A program made the position numbers and the translations under genes. The notes beneath the pieces are model-generated. The model had not been told where the DNA came from, made no database searches, and worked only from the letters and a program-made list of their open reading frames with translations. Positions 23,182 to 32,318 of a stretch of DNA of 38,933 bases are shown here, piece after piece. Numbering within the stretch: position 1 is the first letter of the stretch; each line of letters begins with the position of its first letter. Origin of the DNA: COE1 sp964387365 (GTDB lineage Bacteria; Bacillota; Clostridia; Lachnospirales; Lachnospiraceae); contig CAYLWP010000005.1 of assembly GCA_964387365.1 (NCBI GenBank), forward strand, positions 1 through 38,933, given 5' to 3'.

Positions 23182-23236
23182 AAAAATGTATGTAATTGTT
23201 CAGAGCCCATCTCTTCTTGGCTCTGAACAATTACAT
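23182..23236 (-). terminator. Terminator of the chemotaxis receptor gene
   Basis: ATGTAATTGTTCAGAGCC and GGCTCTGAACAATTACAT form a perfect 18-bp stem with an 11-nt loop. A run of five T residues follows three bases after the stem on the minus strand. Only a few bases separate it from the TPP aptamer. Confidence 0.85.
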
Positions 23237-23267
23237 AATATATAGTATTTCATTGGAAAAGTCAATT

Positions 23268-24950
23268 CTATTGCAGGATAAATCTCTGTACGGAGTTCTT
23301 TAATACCTGTACACATTCATGGCATTCCGTTACCTGACTATGCGTTGAGCCTGTGGTATATGCCATTTCACTTGTCTTACCGGCAATGTCGCTGACACCT
23401 GCTGCTGACTCGGATACGGTCTGATTAATACCGTCCATTGCGTCTGCAATTGCATCAATCGAATTCTTAAGGTCTTCCATGGAGCTGCTGACGTTCTCCA
23501 TGCTTATCTTAAAGGCATCTGCATCTTCCTGATACTGCTCACTTACCTCTTCGAACTCCTTGTATTCCTTAACAACTGTATTCTCAAGGAAATCTGTTGT
23601 TTCCTCAAGACATCCTGCCATATTTCCTACCGCTTCATTTACTGACTTAACGATATCGCTGATATCGCCAATTGCCTTTTTCGTCTGTTCTGCCAGACTG
23701 GCAATCTCTGTTGCAACAACAGCAAAGCCTCTGCCTGCTTCTCCCGCACGGGCAGCCTCAATAGAAGCATTTAAGGCAAGAAGACTTGTCTGTGAGGAAA
23801 TAGACATAATCGTTCCTGTCAGTTCATTAATCTGTTCTACCGCCTTAGAGCCTTCCATTGCAGACTCTGCCTTTGTCTTCACATTGTTATACATATCCAT
23901 GGTCTTTGCACTTGCAGTCATCGTCTTATTTCTAAGATTCTCTGCACGTTCCATAACCTCATTGGACATCTTAGCTCCCTCTTCCGTCATATTACTGATG
24001 GACTCTGCTCCTGTGCGGATAACACCGATATTTTCATTCACCGTAACTGTAGTAGCTGCGGTTTCTTGCATAGCGGCTGCCAGCTGCTGGCTGGTTGCTG
24101 AGTTGTCTGTACACATGGTATTTACTGTTGTTGTAACCTCTTCGAGCTTATCCACGTTTTCTGAAATATGGTCACTGGAGCGGTTAATTTCCTGCATCAT
24201 TTCACGCAGATTTCTTCGCATGATACGAACCATTCTTGCAACTTCACCCGTTTCGTCCTTTCTCTTACAGAGAATTTCATTTAACGGATTCTTTCTGAAG
24301 TCGAATTCTGAAGTACTACTGATAACAATAATAAGCTGGTCAAGCGGCTTACATATAAACCGGCTCTCAACATAACCGATGATAATACAGATAACAAGAC
24401 TCACACAGGCTGTCATTCCCATTGTAGCCATCATTGCATTAACAGGCTCTGTAACCTCTGCCTGGTCTGCCGTAACTACTACAATCTCATTTTTATTCGT
24501 AATTGCATACGCTGCATACTTCCATGCACCGTTAAATTCATATAAAACCACTTCATCCTTAGGCACTTTTCCTGCCTTTAACTGCTCTACCACACCTAAG
24601 ATAACAGAGTTTTCTACCAGTGCTCCAATCTTGTCCGCAGTCGGGTGATACAGCATCGTTCCGTCCGGTGCTACTAAGTATGCATAGGAAGAAGTGATTC
24701 CCGTCATGTTAATATCTGCCAGATGTACCGCATAGTCCTGCCCTGTCGCTTCTGTTGTCTCAACCAGCTCTGCTGCCGCCTCTGCCATACTTAGGATGTA
24801 ATTTTCATTCACCTCTTCTACTGCCTTTCTGGCTTCTGAGCTTCCTGTCAGCAGACTGACAACAACGGAAAGCACTACGACACCGATTACCATTACGGTT
24901 ACTTTCCATGAAATTGAACTTAAAAAAGGTACTTTATTTTTCTTCTCCAT
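23268..24950 (-). CDS. Methyl-accepting chemotaxis protein
   Basis: 560 aa. First membrane segment at about 16-34, then a small extracellular single-Cache-like sensor (about 40-165, with YAYLVAPDGTMLYHP and GAWKYAAYAI), a second membrane segment at about 176-194, HAMP, and a long signalling coiled coil with the conserved hairpin tip ISSQTSLLALNASIEAARAG followed by GRGFAVVA. No C-terminal tether pentapeptide. It should report a small ligand to CheA/CheW. The start is ATG 24950; the ATG at 24962 abuts AAGGAGATGA, which must be the ribosome site. It follows the kinase-like pseudogene by 18 bp. Confidence 0.93.
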   Translation of the reverse strand: MEKKNKVPFLSSISWKVTVMVIGVVVLSVVVSLLTGSSEARKAVEEVNENYILSMAEAAAELVETTEATGQDYAVHLADINMTGITSSYAYLVAPDGTMLYHPTADKIGALVENSVILGVVEQLKAGKVPKDEVVLYEFNGAWKYAAYAITNKNEIVVVTADQAEVTEPVNAMMATMGMTACVSLVICIIIGYVESRFICKPLDQLIIVISSTSEFDFRKNPLNEILCKRKDETGEVARMVRIMRRNLREMMQEINRSSDHISENVDKLEEVTTTVNTMCTDNSATSQQLAAAMQETAATTVTVNENIGVIRTGAESISNMTEEGAKMSNEVMERAENLRNKTMTASAKTMDMYNNVKTKAESAMEGSKAVEQINELTGTIMSISSQTSLLALNASIEAARAGEAGRGFAVVATEIASLAEQTKKAIGDISDIVKSVNEAVGNMAGCLEETTDFLENTVVKEYKEFEEVSEQYQEDADAFKISMENVSSSMEDLKNSIDAIADAMDGINQTVSESAAGVSDIAGKTSEMAYTTGSTHSQVTECHECVQVLKNSVQRFILQ

Positions 24951-24968
24951 TTTATTTGTCATCTCCTT

Positions 24969-25470
24969 CTATTTTTTTACCATTCCGGCTAATATATCAA
25001 CACAACTGTCTATTCCCAGACTGCCGCTGTCTAGACAGATGTCGAACTTTCCCATGTCTCTCCATTTACAGCCTGTATGTACGTTATAAAAACCGCTTCG
25101 CCTTTTATCTGACTTACGGATAAGCTTTTCTGCCTCCTTCTTGGAAAGCTTCTCTGTCTCCATGGCACGCTGTAAACGATATTCCTTATCAGCGTGTACA
25201 AATACCTTTAAACAGTCTCTCTGACAGGGGCAGACTCTGGTTATACTTATCATTTCCGCCAATCGCTGTCTGGGAAAGATTAAAGATAATACTTCCGGGC
25301 GCGGTTTCCTCCAATGACTCTATGTACATCGCAGGGATATTTAGTCTCTTTGCTGTCTCTACCAGAATATTTCTGTCGTACAGCGTAATTCCAAGCTTTT
25401 TAGCCAGTCTTCTTCCTATCTCATTACCACCACTTGCAAACTCTCTTTCCATTGTAATAATCTTATACAT
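24969..25470 (-). pseudogene. Cytidylate-kinase-like protein, frameshifted by internal deletion
   Basis: The first part (from 25470, AAAGGAG ribosome site) reads MYKIITMEREFASGGNEIGRRLAKKLGI, the start and P-loop-like segment of the cytidylate-kinase-like family, and continues to SLPLSERLF. The second part, in another frame and ending at 24969, reads CLKVFVHADKEYRLQRAME, SDKRRSGFYNVHTGCKWRD and the C-terminal DICLDSGSLGIDSCVD. The family's middle segment, normally about 30-38 residues including the VIVGRCADYIL-type strand, is missing. Both halves meet in AGAGACTGTTT, which reads as ERLF in one frame and RDCL in the other, as expected from deletion between short direct repeats. No intact product is likely. 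It lies directly upstream of the chemotaxis receptor gene. Confidence 0.85.
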
Positions 25471-25614
25471 ATCTTCATCTCCTTTCCCATTTCCCGAAAC
25501 AATCGTAGCAATTTTTGCTGTATATTTTCTTATAATTCACATCATTATCTATAATTTTATCACATTTTCCATGTTAGTACTATTTTATTTTGAAAATAAT
25601 TGCATTTTTTCACC

Positions 25615-25660
25615 AAAAAAATGCTGTTACATCAACGGTTTTCCCGTTCATGCAACAGCA
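25615..25660 (-). terminator. Terminator of the ABC/phosphodiesterase operon
   Basis: On the minus strand TGCTGTTGCATGAACGG and CCGTTGATGTAACAGCA pair with two mismatches around GAAAA, followed by seven T residues. It lies 24 bp after the phosphodiesterase stop. Confidence 0.9.
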
Positions 25661-25683
25661 CTCTTATAAAAGAGAAGAAATTA

Positions 25684-26970
25684 TTATTTGAGAAACTCCA
25701 TAATCGGAGTTCCGTCTGTATCAGGTAACTCTACTCCTAATACCTTAGCATAGGTTGGCGCCTCATCAATGAGTCTGCCGTTTTCAAGCACGACATTTTC
25801 TGCAAAGTCAGGTCCCTTTGCCATAAAGATTGGCTGTGGTCCCTTATCCGGTGTATAGCCGTGAGATGCCCTTCCGTAACGATAATCTGTATCATCAAAA
25901 GACTGTACCAGCGAACCTGCTACACCCTCGCCAAAGGAGGTATAATCATCTCCTTCGATGACGAAGGAAAAGTCTCCGTTCAAATGGTATTTCTCATCTG
26001 CCTCTTCGGCTGTGTATACTTCACCAATTCCATAAACGCCTTCATTTCTCATCCAACGAAGTAACCGGAATAATCTCTGCTTTGTATTTTCATCCTCAGG
26101 ATTCTTCAGATAAACGACTGCTGATAAACCGTTGGACAGGCAGAATGCTCTCCAATCCGTTACCTTACCCTCTGTGTCCACATCTAAAAATCCATAATCT
26201 GCAAGAATAACATTCGGATTAATAATTCTCTGAATATCCATCTGACCATGATCACTTGTTACGACAAGATTGGTTTGTTCTGCCAGACCCAGCTCTTCCT
26301 GAACTCCCATAAGCATCTGTACAAACCTGTCTGTATCAACAACCGACTGATTTACCTTCTCATTGAAGATACCGTTCGCATGTCTTGCTCCGTCAATATT
26401 TGCCGGGTGAATCAGTAGCACATCCGGCTGCTTTTCTCTCAAAACATCACATGCACACTGAATGATAAATTCATCAATATACGGATGCTTGTATTCCTTC
26501 AAAATACCGCTGTTTTTCTTCATAATGGCAATCATGTCATCATCGCAGTCTACTCTTCTGAAGGCTTCCTCGATGGTGTCATTATCCTGCGGGACGTACT
26601 CCGGAATTTTGTAATCGATGTCCTTATGACATCCTGTTACAGGCCAGAATACGGTTGCTGTTGAGAGTCCCTTTTCCTTACAGGCAGTAAAAATATCCTT
26701 TGACTTGATTACATCTGCAAACCAGTTCCATGGAGTTGGCTTTTGATTCAGAATCAGCTTAAAATTACTGGTAACACCATGTCTGTTTGGATAATTTCCT
26801 GTCATCATGGTTGTATGACATGGGTAGGTTACGGTTGGGTAAATGGACTCTACCTTACGAATCATACAGCCATTCTCTAAATATTTTTGATATCCCGGCA
26901 ATGTGGTAAATAAGTCTAAGTCCTCGGTTACCATTGCATCTGCGGAAAGAACGATTAATTTCTTATTCAT
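25684..26970 (-). CDS. Alkaline phosphatase superfamily phosphodiesterase (NPP-like)
   Basis: 428 aa with no signal peptide, so cytoplasmic. All metal ligands and the nucleophile of the nucleotide pyrophosphatase/phosphodiesterase branch can be placed: D11 (LSADAM), nucleophile T46 in YPTVTYPCHT, D192 and H196 (IDGARH), D239 and H240 (TSDHGQ) and H369 (SHGYTPDKGPQ). The enzyme should be a two-zinc hydrolase cutting phosphodiester or pyrophosphate bonds. It follows the solute-binding gene by 26 bp and closes the ABC operon, which suggests it works on the imported compound. Similar proteins include phosphonoacetate hydrolase, so a phosphonate substrate cannot be excluded. Confidence 0.88.
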   Translation of the reverse strand: MNKKLIVLSADAMVTEDLDLFTTLPGYQKYLENGCMIRKVESIYPTVTYPCHTTMMTGNYPNRHGVTSNFKLILNQKPTPWNWFADVIKSKDIFTACKEKGLSTATVFWPVTGCHKDIDYKIPEYVPQDNDTIEEAFRRVDCDDDMIAIMKKNSGILKEYKHPYIDEFIIQCACDVLREKQPDVLLIHPANIDGARHANGIFNEKVNQSVVDTDRFVQMLMGVQEELGLAEQTNLVVTSDHGQMDIQRIINPNVILADYGFLDVDTEGKVTDWRAFCLSNGLSAVVYLKNPEDENTKQRLFRLLRWMRNEGVYGIGEVYTAEEADEKYHLNGDFSFVIEGDDYTSFGEGVAGSLVQSFDDTDYRYGRASHGYTPDKGPQPIFMAKGPDFAENVVLENGRLIDEAPTYAKVLGVELPDTDGTPIMEFLK

Positions 26971-26996
26971 GTCTAAACCTCTTTTTACGAATAAAC

Positions 26997-28370
26997 TTAC
27001 TGATTTAATATTTTATTTGCCTTTGCCTCAAGGTCTGCCAGCGTAGAATCAATATCTGCACCATTGATGTAAATTGCATCCAGTGCTTCTACGATTTCCT
27101 GCGCTGCCTCTGTATAGTTTGGATTAGAGTATGCTGCGCGGGCAGGTACATAGTCAAGCTGATCGAGAGCCACCTTTGCCAAAGGATTCTCTTTAAAATA
27201 TGCCTGCATTTCCTCTGTCTCGCCACCGCTCTTTCTTGATACAAGGTAGCCTGTCTTGATAGAAGACTGAACAGCCTGCTCTGTTTCTGTCATGAACTTC
27301 ATGAACTCCCATGTAGCAGCTTCTTCTTCTGGTGTCTGACCTTCCATCATAACGACGCAGCATCCGCCGGTTGGTGTTCCGTAGTTTGTTTCCATAGGAA
27401 TAAATGCCGTAGCTAATTCAAAGCCTAATTCATCAGCCATTGCCTGATAATTGGTTAATCCGCCTGTGGAACTGAACCAGATAGCTGCATCCTGATTCTG
27501 TACATCAGTATCCACCTTTGCATTTTCTGTATTATTATGTGCATGTACAACACCCTGGTCAATTAAATCCTTAAAGAAGCCAACAACTTCCTTACCTTCC
27601 GGTGTGTTCATCTGAACGGCTGTCTCATCCTCATTTAAAATGGCACTGCCATGCTCAATCATAAATGCATCAAGTGTCCAGATGTAGCTATATTGGGTAA
27701 TACCATACTTGCCTGTCTTGTCATGAACAGCCACTGCGGCTTCTCTTAAATCATCCCATGTCTTAATCTTGGAAGCTTCCCAGCCTGCTTCCTTTAACAA
27801 AGTGTTGTTACAATACATAATCGGGGTACTTCTTAAATAAGGTAATCCGTAGCAAACCTCATTTACATAGCAGTTTGGTACAAGTGCATCATAGAAATCG
27901 CTCATATCTACACCGGACTCTGCCACATAGGAATCAATTGGTGCCAGCACTCCGTTCTCTGCAAATCTGCGGATGGTACTAATCTCCATAACACTGATAT
28001 TCGGAGCTTCACCGGCCACATAGGCTGCCTGAAGCTTCTGATGACACTCATCATAGGTTCCCTGGTACTCTGCTGTTACATGAATACCCTTTTCTTTACC
28101 AATGGTCTCATTAAATTTCTCTGCTAACTCAATGTTGTTCTCCTGTATTTTATCTGTGTAGCAATACCAATAAGTAATTTCTGTCACGTCTCCGGAAGCA
28201 GCATCTGCACTATCTGCTGTTGCCGTCTTGTCATCTGCTACTACTACTACTGCTTCTTCATTCTTTGCAGTAGTGCTTGTTGTGTCTGCTGAGCTGCCAC
28301 AGCCTGTTAAAGCACCTGCAACCATGCATGTTGTCATTAATGCACTCAGTAATTTTGTTCTTTTTTTCAT
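26997..28370 (-). CDS. Extracellular solute-binding lipoprotein, ABC sugar type
   Basis: 457 aa. Signal peptide with lipobox ALTGC (Cys24), a Ser/Thr/Ala linker, then a family-1 solute-binding domain starting EITYWYCYTDKIQENNIELAEKFNE. Phrases such as GLPYLRSTPIMYCNNTLLKEAGW and the late PEEEAATWEFMKFMTETE are typical of UgpB-like proteins that bind sugars or glycerol-3-phosphate. The start at 28370 is chosen for GAGGAG just upstream; the frame is open to 28451 but the extra 27 residues are not a signal peptide. The unusual position after the permeases is noted under the operon finding. Confidence 0.92.
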   Translation of the reverse strand: MKKRTKLLSALMTTCMVAGALTGCGSSADTTSTTAKNEEAVVVVADDKTATADSADAASGDVTEITYWYCYTDKIQENNIELAEKFNETIGKEKGIHVTAEYQGTYDECHQKLQAAYVAGEAPNISVMEISTIRRFAENGVLAPIDSYVAESGVDMSDFYDALVPNCYVNEVCYGLPYLRSTPIMYCNNTLLKEAGWEASKIKTWDDLREAAVAVHDKTGKYGITQYSYIWTLDAFMIEHGSAILNEDETAVQMNTPEGKEVVGFFKDLIDQGVVHAHNNTENAKVDTDVQNQDAAIWFSSTGGLTNYQAMADELGFELATAFIPMETNYGTPTGGCCVVMMEGQTPEEEAATWEFMKFMTETEQAVQSSIKTGYLVSRKSGGETEEMQAYFKENPLAKVALDQLDYVPARAAYSNPNYTEAAQEIVEALDAIYINGADIDSTLADLEAKANKILNQ

Positions 28371-28493
28371 GTTCTCCTCATTTCTGCATCGACGCTTTTC
28401 CTCCCGTTTGTGATTACGATGCCTACACAAATCATTTCTACTCTTATTCAATTGTATATAGTAAACCTTACAAGGTAAGGATACCTACCGGAT

Positions 28494-29315
28494 TTACTTC
28501 ACACCCATATAGGTGAAGCTCTTCATAATCTGCTTCTGTGCAAAGAAATATACCATCAAAATCGGAAGCATCAGGATAATATTTCCTGCCATAATAATAT
28601 GCTGCGGATTACCGTCCTCAAGGGTTCGGAGCATGGTTACACCGACCGGAAGCGTTCTGACCGTATCCTTGGTTGTTAATACCATTGGCCAGAAGTAGTC
28701 ATTCCACTGTCCGACAAAGGTCAGCATTGCCAGCGTTACAATCGTAGGCTTTGCAATCGGCATCATAATGTGTGTAATAATTTTTAGTTCGCCTGCCTTA
28801 TCCAGTCTTGCAGCCTCAATCAGCTCCTCCGGAATCTGCATAAAGTTCTGTCTTAGCATAAAGATTCCAAAAGCGCTTGTTGCACTTGGCAGGATTAATG
28901 ACCAATATGTATTAATCATGCCCCACTTACTCAGCAACAGGAATATAGGAAGGAAAATGAGCTGTGCCGGTATCATCATGGTTGCCAGAATCATGCCAAA
29001 GCTTAGCTTCTTTCCGAAAAATTCATATCTTGCAAAGGCATAGGCTGCCGGAACAACGGTAATCATCTGTAAAATCAGTACACCGCCTGTAACAATAACT
29101 GAGTTTCTTAAATAATTCCAAAAAGGAATTGCCTCAATCGCCTTTACAAAGTTTGTCCATTGCGGATTGGTTACAAAAAATGACGGCGGATACTGTAACG
29201 TCTGCCCTAATGTCTTAATGGATGTTAACGCCATCCAGTAAAACGGCATAAAGAAGATTACAATCAAAACGATATTAATAACTGTTCGAATACTTTTAGA
29301 TACATATTTACTCAT
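28494..29315 (-). CDS. ABC transporter permease, MalG/UgpE type
   Basis: 273 aa with six membrane segments and the EAA loop EELIEAARLDKAGELKIITHIMMPIAKP read as EAARLDKAGE----IMMPIAKPT, which docks onto the ATPase. N-terminal IFFMPFYWMALTSIKT is standard for the MalG-type half. The start at 29315 has AGAGG seven bases upstream and follows the first permease stop by 13 bp. The 123 bp separating it from the downstream solute-binding gene contain no terminator. Confidence 0.92.
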   Translation of the reverse strand: MSKYVSKSIRTVINIVLIVIFFMPFYWMALTSIKTLGQTLQYPPSFFVTNPQWTNFVKAIEAIPFWNYLRNSVIVTGGVLILQMITVVPAAYAFARYEFFGKKLSFGMILATMMIPAQLIFLPIFLLLSKWGMINTYWSLILPSATSAFGIFMLRQNFMQIPEELIEAARLDKAGELKIITHIMMPIAKPTIVTLAMLTFVGQWNDYFWPMVLTTKDTVRTLPVGVTMLRTLEDGNPQHIIMAGNIILMLPILMVYFFAQKQIMKSFTYMGVK

Positions 29316-29328
29316 ACTCTGCCTCTTT

Positions 29329-30282
29329 CTATTGATAATGTACCTTCTTCTGGAAGCCACAGAAGTAGATTATGGTAAAGATACTTACAATTACCATCAG
29401 GATAACTCCGACCGCAGATGCATAACCAATCTTATAATATTGGAAACCGTACTGATAAATGTAATATACCAGTGTCGTTGTTGAATTCAGTGGTCCTCCG
29501 CCTGTCATAACATTTACGGTTTCAAATACCTTAAAGGAACTGATAATTGCCGTAAGCGCAAGAAAAAATAAGGTCGGTGAAAGCATCGGTAATGTTATCT
29601 TGAAAAAGGTTGTTACAGGCTTGGCATTATCAAGCTCTGCCGCTTCGTAAAGATAAGTCGGAATCCCCTGTAATGCAGACAGGAAGATTAAGGTATAGTA
29701 TCCGGCTGATTTCCAAATATTTACGATAATAAGAGAGTACATAGCTACCTCAGGATCACCCAGCCACATAACCTTATCAATGCCAAACAGACCTAAGATA
29801 TAGTTCAGCAGTCCCAAATCCGTATCCATAATCCACATCCATACAAAGGCGATGGAAACCATCGGTAATATGTACGGTGTAAACATAATGGTCTGAATGA
29901 TTCTATGGATTTTAGAATTACTCTTTAAGTACAAGGCTAACGCAAGTCCTAAGATAAGGCTTCCCGAAACAGTCCAAAAAGTAAACTGGCAGGTATTCAA
30001 TATAACCTGTATAAATTCCGGGTCTGTTAATAAGGACACATAATTGTCCAAACCGATAAACTTCATTTCACCAATCATATTCCAGTTGTAGAAGCTTAAA
30101 TAAAACATATAAATAATGGGGTAAATTAAAAATACAACGCTGGTAATCATTGCCGGTGCAATCATAATATAGGGAAGTATTTTTTTAAGTACTGTACTTG
30201 AACCAACTGCCGATTCTTTTGTTTTTATCTTGGAAGAAACCGGTGATTCCAAAAATTTCCCATTCTTTACTACAATATCCAT
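29329..30282 (-). CDS. ABC transporter permease, MalF/UgpA type
   Basis: 317 aa. A roughly 35-residue polar cytoplasmic head precedes six membrane segments starting LPYIMIAPAMITSVVFLIYP. The EAA loop is YEAAELDNAKPVTTFFKITLPMLSP in two parts, followed by the family phrase FKVFETVNVMTGGGP. It forms the channel together with the UgpE-type permease. AAAGGAGGG lies just before the ATG, and it follows the ATPase gene by 11 bp. Confidence 0.93.
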   Translation of the reverse strand: MDIVVKNGKFLESPVSSKIKTKESAVGSSTVLKKILPYIMIAPAMITSVVFLIYPIIYMFYLSFYNWNMIGEMKFIGLDNYVSLLTDPEFIQVILNTCQFTFWTVSGSLILGLALALYLKSNSKIHRIIQTIMFTPYILPMVSIAFVWMWIMDTDLGLLNYILGLFGIDKVMWLGDPEVAMYSLIIVNIWKSAGYYTLIFLSALQGIPTYLYEAAELDNAKPVTTFFKITLPMLSPTLFFLALTAIISSFKVFETVNVMTGGGPLNSTTTLVYYIYQYGFQYYKIGYASAVGVILMVIVSIFTIIYFCGFQKKVHYQ

Positions 30283-30293
30283 AATGCCCTCCT

Positions 30294-31334
30294 TTATCTG
30301 ATTCTCTGTTCCTCTGCGTCAAAGTATACGATTCTCTCGTGTGGAATAAAGATATCCACGATACCTTCTGCTGCCTCTGAATCTTCAAATACCTTTACCT
30401 GTATACGGCCATACTTGGTATCAATTTTATATAATGTTTCTGTTCCCAACATCTCATGAGTAGCAACTCTTCCTCTAAGCATCAGACCCTTCTGTTCCTT
30501 GGTCTCCCCGCCTCTTATCAGCTGTGCATACTCCGGGCGAAAGCCCATATATGCTGCATTTGCAAATGGTACGTTATCATAAACAAGACAGGATAAATCC
30601 ATAATATTCATAGGTGGTGTTCCGATAAACTGTGCTGTAAATACGTTATCCGGGTCGTGGTAAATCTTATGTGGTGTTCCCTGCTGCATAATCTTTCCTT
30701 TATGCATTAGCACAATATTTGTTCCCATAGACATTGCCTCTACCTGATCATGGGTAACGTATACAAAGGTGGAACCAAGCTTATTATGAAGCTCAATCAA
30801 GTCAGTTCTAAGCTGCGTTCTAAGCTTCGCATCCAGATTGGATAATGGCTCGTCCATTAAGAATACCTCCGGCTTTTTCACCATTGCTCTTGCCAGTGCC
30901 ACTCTCTGTCTCTGACCACCTGACAAAGCTGCCGGCTTTCTGTTTAAGTACTCCTCTAATCCAACTGCCACACTTACTTCTTTGATTCTGGCTTCTCGCT
31001 CTTCCTTCGGAACCTTGCTGTTCTTAAGTCCGAACTCTATATTTCCCTTTACTGTCATAGTCGGGTATAAGGCATAGTTCTGGAAAACCATAGCAATTCC
31101 TCTGTCTCCCGGTTTGACCTCCTTCATGTCTCTTCCGCTAATCGATAACGTTCCCTTTGTTTCCCGTTCCAATCCGGCAATCATACGAAGTGTTGTGGAT
31201 TTGCCACAGCCTGACGGTCCAAGCAATACCGTAAAGCTTCCTTCCGGAATTTCCAGATTCAAATCTTCGATAACAGGTGCATCCTTTCCATAAGCCTTTT
31301 CAATATTCTGTAGTACGATTTTCTGTTCTACCAT
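30294..31334 (-). CDS. ABC transporter ATP-binding protein, MsmK/UgpC type
   Basis: 346 aa. Walker A GPSGCGKST (39-47), Q-loop VFQNYALYP, signature LSGGQRQR (137-144), Walker B VFLMDEP (157-163), D-loop SNLDAK and H-loop YVTHDQVEAMSM (His195). The C-terminal regulatory (TOBE/OB) domain starts at about 240 with RPEYAQL. It energises the sugar-type permease pair encoded next. Because MsmK-type ATPases are often shared by several importers, its presence as first gene of this set suggests a dedicated copy. Confidence 0.94.
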   Translation of the reverse strand: MVEQKIVLQNIEKAYGKDAPVIEDLNLEIPEGSFTVLLGPSGCGKSTTLRMIAGLERETKGTLSISGRDMKEVKPGDRGIAMVFQNYALYPTMTVKGNIEFGLKNSKVPKEEREARIKEVSVAVGLEEYLNRKPAALSGGQRQRVALARAMVKKPEVFLMDEPLSNLDAKLRTQLRTDLIELHNKLGSTFVYVTHDQVEAMSMGTNIVLMHKGKIMQQGTPHKIYHDPDNVFTAQFIGTPPMNIMDLSCLVYDNVPFANAAYMGFRPEYAQLIRGGETKEQKGLMLRGRVATHEMLGTETLYKIDTKYGRIQVKVFEDSEAAEGIVDIFIPHERIVYFDAEEQRIR

Positions 31335-31394
31335 ATTTCTTTCCTCTCTGAGCTACTACATATGCTCACTGCTTTTCACAACGTTTGTGTCTTA

Positions 31395-31426
31395 CATGCT
31401 TTAATTTATCAAGCATTTGTAAAATC
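31395..31426 (-). promoter_or_regulatory. Candidate operator/promoter element before the ABC operon (copy 1)
   Basis: The minus strand reads GATTTTACAAATGCTTGATA then AATTAAAGCATG. It contains TTTACA (possible -35) and an inverted repeat ATGCTT/AAGCAT. A 28-bp core matches a site before the HAD gene at 20 positions. Confidence 0.4.
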
Positions 31427-31469
31427 CACGACCATATTTATGTAAAACCCTATTAAAATGTTTGTAAGT

Positions 31470-32276
31470 TCAGGCAAGTTTTTTGACTGCCAAATAATTT
31501 CTTAATGTTTCCGGAACAGACTTACAATGATTCGGGAATCTCTCCAGTAATCTGCTGTCAGCCGTTGCCATGATATATCCCTTACCCGCCGTTTCTAGCA
31601 TGGAAACATCATTCCAGTTATCTCCGAAGGCAATCGTATCCTTCATATCTACGCCCAGATAGCGGCACATATGCCGAAGTCCGATTCCCTTATTATCAAT
31701 AGTAAAGTCCAGACAGCAGGCTCCGGATACATCTACTGCAAATTTATCATCCCAACGCTCGGCAAAGACTCCACGCAGAGCTGCCGCTTCTCCCCTGTAA
31801 CTGTGAAGAGTAATCTTAAAAATATCCTCTTCTATCTCATACAGGCTGTTAACACACTTTACGCGGGCACCGCTTCGTCTCAATTCCTCTTCCAATTCTT
31901 TTTTGGCGCCACACAGATAATACATTGTTTTACCGGATATAATGACATCGCAATACGGCGTATGCATAATCTCCATCGCAAGCGCAATTACGTCCTCCTG
32001 CTCCATAGCTGTTCCGGCCAATACGGAGGCTTCCTCTTCACTGCCGTTTCCGACAATGACTGCTCCGTTTTCACAAATGTAGTAGAGCTTGTCAGCCACA
32101 GGTGCAAACAGCTTTCTCATGGCTGAATACTGCCTTCCCGAAGTAGGGCAGAATATATAACCCTCACTGTGAAGCTGATTAATAACCTCAAATACCTCTT
32201 CCTCTAAATCAACACAATCATAATCCAGTAAAGTACCGTCAATATCGCTTGCAATCAGACCTCTTATTTTATTCAT
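31470..32276 (-). CDS. Cof-type HAD-IIB sugar-phosphate phosphatase
   Basis: 268 aa. Motif I DIDGTLLDYD near the N-terminus holds the nucleophile Asp, motif II TSGRQYSAM follows, the type IIB cap occupies the middle, and motif III/IV KGIGLRHMCRYLG plus FGDNWNDVSMLETAG closes the active site. It likely dephosphorylates a sugar phosphate or similar metabolite. The start at 32276 is chosen for AAAGGA upstream; a GTG at 32300 is possible. It lies upstream of the ABC operon in the same orientation, 135 bp away, with a similar upstream element, so it may be coregulated. Confidence 0.9.
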   Translation of the reverse strand: MNKIRGLIASDIDGTLLDYDCVDLEEEVFEVINQLHSEGYIFCPTSGRQYSAMRKLFAPVADKLYYICENGAVIVGNGSEEEASVLAGTAMEQEDVIALAMEIMHTPYCDVIISGKTMYYLCGAKKELEEELRRSGARVKCVNSLYEIEEDIFKITLHSYRGEAAALRGVFAERWDDKFAVDVSGACCLDFTIDNKGIGLRHMCRYLGVDMKDTIAFGDNWNDVSMLETAGKGYIMATADSRLLERFPNHCKSVPETLRNYLAVKKLA

Positions 32277-32318
32277 TTCACATATTCCTTTCTGTTTCAC
32301 ATTTCAAATTGTTCTCCT

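Noticed and set aside
23560..24375. 271-codon plus-strand open frame opposite the chemotaxis receptor gene
   Set aside because: Antisense to a clear MCP coding region; the low-complexity Ser/Ala/Val content mirrors the coiled coil.
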